A stretch of 64,000 nt of DNA from Delphinus delphis (GCF_949987515.2 NW_027192658.1:1984001-2048000); one strand, 5' to 3'; shown: positions 1 through 12,958, numbered from the stretch's first letter. A program made the numbers and translations. The notes: a model not told the origin generated them from the sequence alone.

Positions 1-239
1 ACCCGTCCCCTAATCCTAACCCGTACGCTAACACTAACCCGCGCCCTCACACGCACGCTCCCCCTAAAGCGTTGCCGTACCCTCACCTGGACCCTAAACC
101 GTCCCCGTCCCCTTAACCTAACCCTAGCACGAACCCTAACCTTAACCCTTCCCCGAAGCCTGACACTCACCCGTCCCCTAATCCTAACCCGTACGCTAAC
201 ACTAACCCGCGCCCTCACACGCACGCTCCCCCTAAAGCG

Positions 240-407
240 TTGCCGTACCCTCACCTGGACCCTAAACCGTCCCCGTCCCCTAACCCTAACCCTAGCCCGA
301 ACCCTAACCCTAACCCTTCCCCGAAGCCTGACCCTCACCCGTCCCCTAATCCTAACCCGTACGCTAACACTAACCCGCGCCCTCACACGCACGCTCCCCC
401 TAAAGCG
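240..407 (+). repeat. Reference (consensus) 168-bp monomer
   Basis: This monomer matches the consensus I read across the array and is a good reference copy. Hexamer phase starts at 278 with CCCTAA. Going round the unit, seven hexamers are CCCTAA and nine differ at one base (CCCTAG, CCCGAA twice, CCCTCA three times, TCCTAA, CGCTAA, CACTAA). Three differ at two bases and nine at three or more, AGCGTT being the most diverged. It carries a CGTACG palindrome near its 3' third, which should make BsiWI cut most monomers once. Confidence 0.95.
271..322 (-). other. G-quadruplex-prone tract (representative; present in essentially every monomer)
   Basis: On the + strand this 52-bp stretch has nine runs of three or four C separated by 2-3 bases. 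The - strand therefore has nine consecutive G-runs with short loops, enough for two intramolecular quadruplexes per monomer. The C strand could form i-motifs. The tract recurs every 168 bp. The 18-bp-deleted monomers keep six runs. The potential is read from sequence; folding in vivo is inference. Confidence 0.8.
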
Positions 408-2752
408 TTGCCGTACCCTCACCTGGACCCTAAACCGTCCCCGTCCGCTAACCCTAACCCTAGCCCGAACCCTAACCCTAACCCTTCCCCGAAGCCTGAC
501 CCTCACCCGTCCCCTAATCCTAACCCGTACGATAACACTACCCCGAGCCCTCACACGCACGCTCCCCCTAAAGCGTTGCCGTACCCTCACCTGGACCCGA
601 AACCGTACCCGTCCCCTAACCCTAACCCTAGCCTGAACCCTAACCCTAACCCTTCCCCGAAGCCTGACCCTCACCCGTCCCCTAATCCTAACCCGTACGC
701 TAACACTAACCCGCGCCCTCACACGCACGCTCCCCCTAAAGAGTTGCCGTACCCTCACCTGTACCCTAAACCGTCCCCGTCCCCTAACCCTAACCCTAGC
801 CCGAACCCTAACCCTAACCCTTCCCCGAAGCCTGACCCTCACCCGTCCCCTAATCCTAACCCGTACGCTAACACTAACACGCGCCCTCACACGCACGCTC
901 CCCCTAAAGTGTTGCCGTACCCTCACCTGGACCCTAAACCGTCCCCGTCCCCTAACCCTAACCCTAGCCCGAACCCTAACCCTAACCCTTCCCCGAAGCC
1001 TGACCCTCACCCGTCCCCTAATCCTAACCCGTACGCTAACACTAACCCACGCCCTCACACGCACGCTCACCCTAAAGCGTTGCCGTACCCTCACCTGGAC
1101 CCTAAACCGTCCCCGTCCGCTAACCCTAACCCTAGCCCGAATCGTTACCCTAACACTTCCCCGAAGCCTGACCCTCACCCGTCCCCTAATCCTAAGCCGT
1201 ACGCTAACACTAACGCGCGCCCTCACACGCACGCTCCCCCTAAAGCGTTGCCGTACCCTCACCTGGACTATAAACCGTCCCCGTCCCCTAACCCTAACCC
1301 TAGCCCGAACCCTAACCCTAACCCTTCCCCGAAGCCTGACCCTCACCCGTCCCCTAATCCTAACCCATACGCTAACACTAACCCGTGCTCTCACACGCAC
1401 GCTCCCCCTAAAGCGTTGCCGTACCCTCACCTGGACCCTAAACTGTCCTCGTCCCCTAACCCTAACCCTAGCCCGAACCCTAACCCTAACCCTTCCCCGA
1501 AGCCTGACACTCACCCGTCCCCTAATCCTAACCCGTACGCTAACACTAACCCGCGCCCTCACACGCACGCTCCCCCTAAAGCGTTGCCGTACCCTCACCT
1601 GGACCCTAAACCGTCCCCGTCCCCTAACCCTAACCCTAGCCCGAACCCTAACCCTAACCCTTCCCCGAAGCCTGACCCTCACCCGTCCCCAATCCTAACC
1701 CGTACGCTAACACTAACCCGCGCCCTCACACGCACGCTCCCCCTAAAACGTTGCCGTACCCTCACCTGGACCCTAAACCTTCCCCGTCCCCTAACCCTAA
1801 CCCTAGCCCGAACCCTGACCCTAACCCTTCCCCGAAGCCTGACCCTCACCCGTCCCCTAATCCTAACCCGTACGCTAACACTAACCCGCGCCCTCACACG
1901 CACGCTGCCACTAAAACTTTGCCGTACCCTCACCTGGACCCTAAACCGTCCCCTAACCCTAACCCTAGCCCGAACCCTAACCCTAACCCTTCCCCGAAGC
2001 CTGACCCTCACCCGTCCCCTAATCCTAACCCGTACGCTAACACTAACCCGCGCCCTCACACGCACGCTCCCCCTAAAGCGTTGCCGTACCCTCACCTGGA
2101 CCTTAAACCGTCCCCGTCCCCTAACCCTAACCCTAGCCCGAACCCTAACCCTAACCCTTCCCCGAAGCCTGACCCTCACCCGTCCCCTAATCCTAACCCG
2201 TACGCTAACACTAACCCGCGCCCTCACACGCACGCTCCCCCTAAAACGTTGCCGTACCCTCACCTGGACCCTAAACCTTCCCCGTCCCCTAACCCTAACC
2301 CTAGCCCGAACCCTGACCCTAACCCTTCCCCGAAGCCTGACCCTCACCCGTCCCCTAATCCTAACCCGTACGCTAACACTAACCCGTGCCCTCACACGCA
2401 CGCTCCCCCTAAAGCGTTGCCGTACCCTCACCTGGACCCTAAACCTTCCCCGTCCCCTAACCCTAACCCTAGCCCGAACCCTAACCGTAACCCTTCCCCG
2501 AAGCCTGAGCCTCACCCGTCCCCTAATCCTAACCCGTACGCTAACACTAACCCGCGCCCTCACACGCACGCTCCCCCTAAAGCGTTGCCGTACCCTCACC
2601 TGGACCCTAAACCGTCCCCGTCCCCTAACCCTAACCCTAGCCCGAACCCTAACCCTAACCCTTCCCCGAAGCCTGACCCTCACCCGTCCCCTAATCCTAA
2701 CCCGTACGCTAACACTACCCCGCGCCCTCACACGCACGCTTCCCCTAAAGCG

Positions 2753-2902
2753 TTGCCGTACCCTCACCTGGACCCTAAACCGTCCCCGTCCCCTAACCCT
2801 AACCCTAACCCTTCCCCGAAGCCTGACCCTCACCCGTCCCCTAATCCTAACCCGTACGCTAACACTAACCCACGGCGTCACACGCACGCTCCCCCTAAAG
2901 CG
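2753..2902 (+). repeat. 150-bp monomer with the 18-bp deletion (first of 18)
   Basis: Three hexamers (CCCTAG, CCCGAA, CCCTAA) are missing, leaving four uninterrupted CCCTAA-like units in a row. The same junction occurs in 18 monomers, near 2.80, 12.35, 15.02, 17.69, 21.02, 22.68, 25.01, 26.17, 28.82, 29.81, 31.47, 33.80, 35.12, 37.96, 40.12, 42.80, 45.30 and 47.97 kb. Deletion between flanking CCCTAACCCT direct repeats explains it. Confidence 0.9.
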
Positions 2903-3070
2903 TTGCCGTACCCTCACCTGGACCCTAAACCGTCCCCGTCCCCTAACCCTAACCCTAGCCCGAACCATAACCCTAACCGTTCCCCGAAGCCTGACCCTCA
3001 CCCGTCCCCTAATCCTAACCCGTACGCTAACACTAACCCGCGCCCTCACACGCACGCTCCCCCTAAAGCG

Positions 3071-6000
3071 TTGCCGTACCCTCACCTGGACCCTAAACCG
3101 TCCCCATCCCCTAACCCTAACCCTAGCCCGAACCCTAACCCTATCCCTTCCCCGAAGCCTGACCCTCACCCGTCCCCTAATCCTAACCCGTACGCTACAC
3201 TAACCCGCGCCCTCACACGCACGCTCCCCCTAAAGCGTTGCCGTCCCCTCACCTGGCCCCTAAACCGTCCCCGTCCCCTAACCCTAACACTAGCATAACC
3301 CTAACCCTAACCCTTCCCCGAAGCCTGACCCTCACCCGTCCCCTAATCCTAACCCGTACGCTAACACTAACCCGCGCCCTCACACGCACGCTCCCCCTAA
3401 AGCGTTGCCGTACCCTCACCTGGACCCTAAACCGTCCCCGTCCCCTAACCCTAACCCTAGCCCGAACCCTAACCCTAACCCTTCCCCGAAGCCTGACCCT
3501 CACCCGTCCCCTAATCCTAACCCGTACGCTAACACTAATCCGCGCCCTCACACGCACGCTCCCCCTAAAGCGTTGCCGTACCCTCACCTGGACCCTAAAC
3601 CGTCCCCGTCCCCTAACCCTAACCCTACCCCGAACCCTAACCCTAACCCTTCCCCGAAGCCTGACCCTCACCCGTACCCTAATCCTAACCCGTACGCTAA
3701 CACTAACCCGCCCCTCACACGCACGCTCCCCCTAAAGCGTTGCCGTACCTTCACCTGGACCCTAAACCGTCCCCGTCCCCTAACCCTAACCCTAGCCCGA
3801 ACCCTAACCCTAACCCTTCCCCGAAGCCTGACCCTCACCCGTCCCCTAATCCTAACCCGTACGCTAACACTAACCCGCGCCCTCACACGCACGCTCCCCC
3901 TAAAGCGTTGCCGTACCCTCACCTGGACCCGAAACCGTCCCCGTCCCCTAACCCTAACCCTAGCCCGAACCCTAACCCTAACCCTTCCCCGAAGCCTGAC
4001 CCTCACCCGTCCCCTAATCCTAACCCGTACGCTAACACTAACACGCGCCCTCACACGCACGCTCCCCCTAAAGCGTTGCCGTACCCTCACCTGGACCCTA
4101 AACCGTCCCCGTCCCCGAACCCTAACCCTAGCCCGAACCCTAACCCTAACCCTTCCCCGAAGCCTGACCCTCACCCGTCCCCTAATCCTAACCCGTACGC
4201 TAACACTAACCCGCGCCCTCACACGCACGCTCCCCCTAAAGCGTTGCCGTACCCTCACCTGGACCCTAAACCGTCCCCGTCCCCTAACCCTAACCCTAGC
4301 CCGAACCCTAACCCTAACCCTTCCCCGAAGCCTGACCCTCACCCGTCCCCTAATCCTAACCCGTACGCTAACACTAACCCGCACCCTCACACGCACGCTC
4401 CCCCTAAAGCGTTGCCGTACCCTCACCTGGACCCTACACCGTCCCCATCCCCTAACCCTAACCCTAGCCCGAACCCTAACCCTAACACTTCCCCGAAGCC
4501 TGACCCTCACCCGTCCCCGAATCCTAACCCGTACGCTAACACTAACCCAAGCCCACACACGCACGCTCCCCCTAAAGCGTTGCCGTACCCTCACCTGGAC
4601 CCGAAACCGTCCCCGTCCCCTAATCCTAACCCTAGCCCGAACCCTAACCCTAACCCTTCCCCGAAGCCTGACCCTCACCCGTCCCCTAATCCTAACCCGT
4701 ACGCTAACACTAACCCGTGCCCTCACACGCACGCTCCCCCTAAAGCGTTGCCGTACCCTCACCTGGACCCTAAACCGTCCCCGTCCCCTAACCCTAACCC
4801 TAGCCCGAACCCTAACCCTAACCCTTCCCCGAAGCCTGACCCTCACCCGTCCCCTAATCCTAACCCGTACGCTAACACTAACCCATGCCCTCACATGCAC
4901 GCTCCCCCTAAATCGTTGCCGTACCCTCACCTGGACCCTAAACCGTCCCCGTCCCCTAACCCTAACCCTAGCCCGAACCCTAACCCTAACACTTCCCCGA
5001 AGCCTAACATTCACCCGTCCCCTAATCCTAACCCGTACGCTAACACTAGCCCGCGCCCTCACACGCACGCTCCCCCTAAAGCGTTGCCGTACCCTCACCT
5101 GGACCCTAAACCGTCCCCGTCCCCTAACCCTAACCCTAGCCCGAACCCTAACCCTAACCCTTCCCCGAAGCCTGACCCTCACCCGTCCCCTAATCCTAAC
5201 CCGTACGCTAACACTAACCCGCGCCCTCACACGCACGCTCCCCCTAAAGCGTTGCCGTACCCTCACCTGGACCCTAAACCGTCCCCGTCCCCTAACCCTA
5301 ACCCTAGCCCGAACCCTAACCCTAACCGTTCCCCGAAGCCTGACCCTCACCCGTCCCCTAATCCTAACCCCTACGCTAACACTAACCCATGCCCTCACAC
5401 GCACGCTCCCCCTAAAGCGTTGCCGTACCCTCACCTGGACCCTAAACCGTCCCCGTCCCCTAACCCTAACCCTAGCCCGAACCCTAACCCTAACCCTTCC
5501 CCGAAGCCTGACCCTCATTCGTCCCCTAATCCTAACCCGTACGCTAACACTAACCCGCGCCCTCACACGCACGCTCCCCCTAAAGCGTTGCCGTACCCTC
5601 ACCTGGACCCTAAACCGTCCCCGTCCCCTAACCCTAACCCTGGCCCGAACCCTAACCCTAACCCTTCCCCGAAGCCTGACCCTCACCCGTCCCCTAATCC
5701 TAACCCGTACGCTAACACTAACCCGCGCCCTCACACGCACGCTACCCCTAAAGCGTTGCCGTACCCTCACCTGGACCCTATACCGTCCCCTTCCCCTAAA
5801 CCTAACCCTAGCACGAACCCTAACCCTAACCCTTCCCCGAAGCCTGAGCCTCACCCGTCCCCTAATCCTAACCCGTACGCTAACACTAACCCGCGCCCTC
5901 ACACGCACGCTCTCCCTAAAGCGTTGCCGTACCCTCACCTGGACCCTAAACCGTCTCCGTCCCCTAACCCTAACCCTAGCCCGAACCCTAACCCTAACCC

Positions 6001-7267
6001 TTCCCCGAAGCCTGACCCTCACCCGTCCCCTAATCCTAACCCGTACGCTAACACTAACCCGCGCCCTCACACGCACGCTCCCCCTAAAGCGTTGCCGTAC
6101 CCTCACCTGGACCCTAAACCGTCCCCGTCCGCTAACCCTAACCCTAGCCCGAACCCTTACCCTAACACTTCCCCGAAGCCTGACCCTCACCCGTCCCCTA
6201 ATCCTAAGCCGTACGCTAACACTAACGCGCTCCCTCACACGCACGCTCCCCCTAAAGCGTTGCCGTACCCTCACCTGGACCATAAACCGTCCCCGTCCCC
6301 TAACCCTAACCCTAGCCCAAACCCTAACCCTAACCCTTCCCCGAAGCCTGACCCTCACCCGTCCCCTAATCCTAACCCGTACGCTAACACTAACCCGCGC
6401 CCTCACACGCACGGTCCCCCTAAAGCGTTGCCGTACCCTCACCTGGACCCTAAACCGTCCGCATCCCCTAACCCTAACCCTAGCCCGAACCCTAACCCTA
6501 ACCCTTCCCCGAAGCCTGACCCTCACCCGTCCCCTAATCCTAACCCGTACGATAACACTACCCCGAGCCCTCACACGCACGCTCCCCGTAAAGCGTTGCC
6601 GTACCCTCACCTGGACCCGAAACCGTCCCCGTCCCCTAACCCTAACCCTAGCCCGAGCCCTAACCCTAACCCTTCCCCGAAGCCTGACCCTCACCCGTCC
6701 CCTAATCCTAACCCGTACGCTAACACTAACGCGCGCCCTCACACGCACGCTCCCCCTAAAGCGTTGCCGTACCCTCACCTGGACCCTAAACCGTCCCCGT
6801 CCCCTAACCCTAACCCTAGCCCGAACCCTAACCCTAACCCTTCCCTGAAGCCTGACCCTCACCCGTCCCCTAATCCTAACACGTACGCTAACACTAACCC
6901 GCGCCCTCACACGCACGCTCCCCATAAAGCGTTGCTGTACCCTCACCTGGACCCGAAACCGTCCCCGTCCCCTAACTCTAACCCTAGCCCGAACCCTAAC
7001 CCTAACCCTTCCCCGAAGCCTGACCCTCACCCGTCCCCTAATCCTAACCCGTACGCTAACACTAACCCGCGCCCTCACACGCACGCTCCCCCTAAAGCGT
7101 TGCCGTACCCTCACCTGGACCCTAAACCGTCCCCGTCCCCTAACCCTAACCCTAGCCCGAACCCTAACCCTAACCCTTCCCCGAAGCCTGACCCTCACCC
7201 GTCCCCTAATCCTAACCCGTACGCTAACACTAACCCGCGCCTTCACACGCACGCTCCCCCTAAAGCG
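3071..7267 (+). repeat. 25-monomer higher-order repeat, copy 1
   Basis: Twenty-five monomers (4,197 bp) match the next 4,198 bp position by position. Shared private variants include CCCCATCCCC and CTATCCC in the first monomer, the GTCCCCTCACC variant at 3,242, a one-base deletion in AGCATAACCC near 3,293, and another in CCGCCCCTCAC near 3,710. Further shared variants are the CAAGCCCACAC variant at 4,549, GGTCCCCC at 6,413 and GATAACACTACCCC at about 6,550. Copy 1 alone has a one-base deletion near 3,197. The boundary at about 3,071 is where variant sharing starts and is good to within roughly one monomer. Confidence 0.9.
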
Positions 7268-10200
7268 TTGCCGTACCCTCACCTGGACCCTAAACCGTCC
7301 CCATCCCCTAACCCTAACCCTAGCCCGAACCCTAACCCTATCCCTTCCCCGAAGCCTGACCCTCACCCGTCCCCTAATCCTAACCCGTACGCTAACACTA
7401 ACCCGCGCCCTCACACGCACGCTCCCCCTAAAGCGTTGCCGTCCCCTCACCTGGACCCTAAACCGTCCCCGTCCCCTAACCCTAACACTAGCATAACCCT
7501 AACCCTAACCCTTCCCCGAAGCCTGACCCTCACCCGTCCCCTAATCCTAACCCGTACGCTAACACTAACCCGCGCCCTCACACGCACGCTCCCCCTAAAG
7601 CGTTGCCGTACCCTCACCTGGACCCTAAACCGTCCCCGTCCCCTAACCCTAACCCTAGCCCGAACCCTAACCCTAACCCTTCCCCGAAGCCTGACCCTCA
7701 CCCGTCCCCTAATCCTAACCCGTACGCTAACACTAATCCGCGCCCTCACACGCACGCTCCCCCTAAAGCGTTGCCGTACCCTCACCTGGACCCTAAACCG
7801 TCCCCGTCCCCTAACCCTAACCCTACCCCGAACCCTAACCCTAACCCTTCCCCGAAGCCTGACCCTCACCCGTACCCTAATCCTAACCCGTACGCTAACA
7901 CTAACCCGCCCCTCACACGCACGCTCCCCCTAAAGCGTTGCCGTACCTTCACCTGGACCCTAAACCGTCCCCGTCCCCTAACCCTAACCCTAGCCCGAAC
8001 CCTAACCCTAACGCTTCCCCGAAGCCTGACCCTCACCCGTCCCCTAATCCTAACCCGTACGCTAACACTAACCCGCGCCCTCACACGCACGCTCCCCCTA
8101 AAGCGTTGCCGTACCCTCACCTGGACCCGAAACCGTCCCCGTCCCCTAACCCTAACCCTAGCCCGAACCCTAACCCTAACCCTTCCCCGAAGCCTGACCC
8201 TCACCCGTCCCCTAATCCTAACCCGTACGCTAACACTAACACGCGCCCTCACACGCACGCTCCCCCTAAAGCGTTGCCGTACCCTCACCTGGACCCTAAA
8301 CCGTCCCCGTCCCCGAACCCTAACCCTAGCCCGAACCCTAACCCTAACCCTTCCCCGAAGCCTGACCCTCACCCGTCCCCTAATCCTAACCCGTACGCTA
8401 ACACTAACCCGCGCCCTCACACGCACGCTCCCCCTAAAGCGTTGCCGTACCCTCACCTGGACCCTAAACCGTCCCCGTCCCCTAACCCTAACCCTAGCCC
8501 GAACCCTAACCCTAACCCTTCCCCGAAGCCTGACCCTCACCCGTCCCCTAATCCTAACCCGTACGCTAACACTAACCCGCACCCTCACACGCACGCTCCC
8601 CCTAAAGCGTTGCCGTACCCTCACCTGGACCCTAAACCGTCCCCATCCCCTAACCCTAACCCTAGCCCGAACCCTAACCCTAACACTTCCCCGAAGCCTG
8701 ACCCTCACCCGTCCCCGAATCCTAACCCGTACGCTAACACTAACCCAAGCCCACACACGCACGCTCCCCCTAAAGCGTTGCCGTACCCTCACCTGGACCC
8801 GAAACCGTCCCCGTCCCCTAACCCTAACCCTAGCCCGAACCCTAACCCTAACCCTTCCCCGAAGCCTGACCCTCACCCGTCCCCTAATCCTAACCCGTAC
8901 GCTAACACTAACCCGTGCCCTCACACGCACGCTCCCCCTAAAGCGTTGCCGTACCCTCACCTGGACCCTAAACCGTCCCCGTCCCCTAACCCTAACCCTA
9001 GCCCGAACCCTAACCCTAACCCTTCCCCGAAGCCTGACCCTCACCCGTCCCCTAATCCTAACCCGTACGCTAACACTAACCCGTGCCCTCACATGCACGC
9101 TCCCCCTAAATCGTTGCCGTACCCTCACCTGGACCCTAAACCGTCCCCGTCCCCTAACCCTAACCCTAGCCCGAACCCTAACCCTAACACTTCCCCGAAG
9201 CCTAACCTTCACCCGTCCCCTAATCCTAACCCGTACGCTAACACTAGCCCGCGCCCTCACACGCACGCTCCCCCTAAAGCGTTGCCGTACCCTCACCTGG
9301 ACCCTAAACCGTCCCCGTCCCCTAACCCTAACCCTAGCCCGAACCCTAACCCTAACACTTCCCCGAAGCCTGACCCTCACCCGTCCCCTAATCCTAACCC
9401 GTACGCTAACACTAACCCGCGCCCTCACACGCACGCTCCCCCTAAAGCGTTGCCGTACCCTCACCTGGACCCTAAACCGTCCCCGTCCCCTAACCCTAAC
9501 CCTAGCCCGAACCCTAACCCTAACCCTTCCCCGAAGCCTGACCCTCACCCGTCCCCTAATCCTAACCCCTACGCTAACACTAACCCACGCCCTCACACGC
9601 ACGCTCCCCCTAAAGCGTTGCCGTACCCTCACCTGGACCCTAAACCGTCCCCATCCCCTAACCCTAACCCTAGCCCGAACCCTAACCCTAACCCTTCCCC
9701 GAAGCCTGACCCTCATTCGTCCCCTAATCCTAACCCGTACGCTAACACTAACCCGCGCCCTCACACGCACGCTCCCCCTAAAGCGTTGCCGTACCCTCAC
9801 CTGGACCCTAAACCGTCCCCGTCCCCTAACCCTAACCCTGACCCGAACCCTAACCCTAACCCTTCCCCGAAGCCTGACCCTCACCCGTCCCCTAATCCTA
9901 ACCCGTACGCTAACACTAACCCGCACCCTCACACGCACGCTACCCCTAAAGCGTTGCCGTACCCTCACCTGGACCCTATACCGTCCCCTTCCCCTAAACC
10001 TAACCCTAGCACGAACCCTAACCCTAACCCTTCCCCGAAGCCTGAGCCTCACCCGTCCCTTAATCCTAACCCGTACGCTAACACTAACCCGCGCCCTCAC
10101 ACGCACGCTCTCCCTAAAGCGTTGCCGTACCCTCACCTGGACCCTAAACCGTCTCCGTCCCCTAACCCTAACCCTAGCCCGAACCCTAACCCTAACCCTT

Positions 10201-11465
10201 CCCCGAAGCCTGACCCTCACCCGTCCCCTAATCCTAACCCGTACGCTAACACTAACCCGCGCCCTCACACGCACGCTCCCCCTAAAGCGTTGCCGTACCC
10301 TCACCTGGACCCTAAACCGTCCCCGTCCGCTAACCCTAACCCTAGCCCGAACCCTTACCCTAACACTTCCCCGAAGCCTGACCCTCACCCGTCCCCTAAT
10401 CCTAAGCCGTACGCTAACACTAACGCGCGCCCTCACACGCACGCTCCCCCTAAAGCGTTGCCGTACCCTCACCTGGACCATAAACCGTCCCCGTCCCCTA
10501 ACCCTAACCCTAGCCCAAACCCTAACCCTAACCCTTCCCCGAAGCCTGACCCTCACCCGTCCCCTAATCCTAACCCGTACGCTAACACTAACCCGCGCCC
10601 TCACACGCACGGTCCCCCTAAAGCGTTGCCGTACCCTCACCTGGACCCTAAACCGTCCGCATCCCCTAACCCTAACCCTAGCCCGAACCCTAACCCTAAC
10701 CCTTCCCCGAAGCCTGACCCTCACCCGTCCCCTAATCCTAACCCGTACGATAACACTACCCCGAGACCTCACACGCACGCTCCCCCTAAAGCGTTGCCGT
10801 ACCCTCACCTGGATCCGAAACCGTCCCCGTCCCCTAACCCTAACCCTAGCCCGAACCCTAACCCTAACCCTTCCCCGAAGCCTGACCCTCACCCGTCCCC
10901 TAATCCTAACCCGTACGCTAACACTAACCCGCGCCCTCACACGCACGCTCCCCCTAAAGCGTTGCCGTACCCTCACCTGGACCCTAAACCGTCCCCGTCC
11001 CCTAACCCTAACCCTAGCCCGAACCCTAACCCTAACCCTTCCCTGAAGCCTGACCCTCACCCGTCCCCTAATCCTAACACGTACGCTAACACTAACCCGC
11101 GCCCTCACACGCACGCTACCCATAAAGCGTTGCCGTACCCTCACCTGGACCCGAAACCGTCCCCGTCCCCTAACCCTAACCCTAGCCCGAACCCTAAACC
11201 TAACCCTTCCCCGAAGCCTGACCCTCACCCGTCCCCTAATCCTAACCCGTACGCTAACACTAACCCGCGCCCTCACACGCACGCTCCCCCTAAAGCGTTG
11301 CCGTACCCTCACCTGGACCCTAAACCGTCCCCGTCCCCTAACCCTAACCCTAGCCCGAACCCTAACCCTAACCCTTCCCCGAAGCCTGACCCTCACCCGT
11401 CCCCTAATCCTAACCCGTACGCTAGCACTAACCCGCGCCCTCACACGCACGCTCCCCCTAAAGCG
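7268..11465 (+). repeat. 25-monomer higher-order repeat, copy 2
   Basis: This is the tandem copy of the preceding block at an offset of 4,198 bp, carrying the same series of private variants and the same two one-base deletions (near 7,493 and 7,908). Conceptual translation of either copy in the Leu-Thr frame differs at only about a dozen residues over 1,147 codons, so the copies are very recent or kept alike by gene conversion. Similarity stops at 11,466. There the array resumes with a monomer resembling the one at 10,290 (GCTAACCC with CCCTTACCC), seven monomers back. Confidence 0.9.
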
Positions 11466-12958
11466 TTGCCGTACCCTCACCTGGACCCTAAACCGTCCCC
11501 GTCCGCTAACCCTAACCCTAGCCCGAACCCTTACCCTAACACTTCCCCGAAGCCTGACCCTCACCCGTCCCCTAATCCTAACCCGTACGCTAACACTAAC
11601 CCGCGCCCTCACACGCATGCTCCCCCTAAAGCATTGCCGTACGCTCACCTGGACCCTAAACCGTCCCCGTCCCCTAACCCTAACCCTAGCCCGAACCCTA
11701 ACCCTAACCCTTCCCCGAAGCCTGACCCTCTCCCGTCCCCTAAACCTAACCCATACGCTAACACTAACCCGCGCCCTCACACGCACGCTCCCCCTAAAGC
11801 ATTGCTGTACTCTCACCTGGACCCTAAACCGTCCCCGTCCCCTAACCCTAACCCTAGCCCGAACCCTAACCCTAACCCTTCCCCGAAGCCTGACCCTCAC
11901 CCGTCCCCTAATCCTAACCCGTACGCTAACACTAACCCGCGCCCTCACACGCACGCTCCCCCTAAAGCTTTGCCGTACCCTCACCTGGACCCTAAACCGT
12001 CCCCGTCCCCTAACCCTAACCCTAGTCGAACCCTAACTCTAACGCTTCCCCGAAGCCTGACCCTCACCCGTCCCCTAATCCTAACCCGTACGCTAACACT
12101 AACCCGCGCTCTCACACGCACGCTCCCCCTAAAGCGTTGCCGTACCCTCACCTGGACCCGAAACCGTCCCCGTCCCCTAACCCTAACCCTAGCCCGAACC
12201 CTAACCCTAACCCTTCCCCGAAGTCTGACCCTCACCCGTCCCCTAATCCTAACCCGTACGCTAACACTACCCCGCGCCCTCACACGCACGCTTCCCCTAA
12301 AGCGTTGCCGTACCCTCACCTGGACCCTAAACCGTCCCCGTCCCCTAACCCTAACCCTAACACTTCCCCGAAGCCTGACCCTCACCCGTCCCCTAATCCT
12401 AACCCGTACGCTAACACTAACCCGCGCCCTCACACGCACGCTCCCCCTAAAGCGTTGCCGTACACTCACCTGGACCCTAAACCGTCCCCGTCCCCTAACC
12501 CTAACTCTAGCCCGAACCCTATCCCTAACCCTTCCCCGAAGCCTGACCCTCACCCGTCCCCTAATCCTAACCCGTACGCTAACACTAACCCGCGCCCTCA
12601 CACGCACGCTCCACCTAAAGCGTTGCCGTACCCTCACCTGGAACCGGAACCGTCCCCGTCCCCTAACCCTAACCCTAGCCCGAACCCTAACCCTAACCCT
12701 TCCCCGAAGCCTGACCCTCACCCGTCCCCTAATCCTAACCCGTACGCTAACACTAACCCGCGCCCTCACACGCACGCTCCCCCTAAAGCGTTGCCGTACC
12801 CTCACCTGGACCCTAAACCGTCCCCATCCCCTAACCCTAACCCTAGCCCGAACCGTAACCCTAACCCTTCCCCGAAGCCTGACCCTCACACGTCCCATAA
12901 TCCTAACCCGTACGCTAACACTAACCCGCACCCTCACACGCACGCTCCCCCGAAAGCG
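11466..12958 (+). repeat. Satellite block between the 25-mer and 6-mer HORs
   Basis: Nine monomers with individual variants. These include a one-base deletion in CCTAGTCGAACC near 12,024, an 18-bp deletion near 12,350, GTACACTCACC at about 12,461, and a GGAACCGGAACC variant near 12,640. The 18-bp-deleted type and the GGAACC type recur in the 22-37 kb HORs, so this block may be a remnant of an older version of that HOR. Confidence 0.75.

Larger units (their letters stand above)
1..3070 (+). repeat. Satellite block 1: irregular monomers with a local 3-monomer duplication
   Basis: About 18 monomers without a long HOR. The monomer starting at 72 has a compensated insertion and deletion near 112-117, so its length stays 168. 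Monomers at 1,751 and 2,249 share AAACCTTCC, a CCCTGACCC variant and the preceding AAAACG. They are 498 bp apart, which is three monomers less a 6-bp deletion near 1,945. Monomers near 408-600 and 1,080-1,400 share private variants with the 25-monomer HOR (GATAACACTACC at about 531, and a GCTAACCC / CCTAAGCC pair at 1,120-1,200) but in a different order. They look like a rearranged older copy. An 18-bp deletion lies near 2,803. Confidence 0.8.

Noticed and set aside
296..330. CENP-B box on the - strand
   Set aside because: Two TTCG sites per monomer are followed by A at the correct spacing (TTCGNNNNA), but the required CGGG at the far end is absent.
240..407. An 84-bp half-monomer duplication as the origin of the 168-bp unit
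   Set aside because: Hexamers 9-15 and 23-1 align at about 31 of 42 bases, but in-phase CCCTAA-like hexamers are expected to be similar anyway and the other half does not align well. Undecided without a background model.
7866..11984. A 1,372-codon Arg-Val open frame on the - strand
   Set aside because: It is the same hexamer artefact on the complementary strand. I kept it only as a possible dipeptide-repeat source among the findings, not as a gene.
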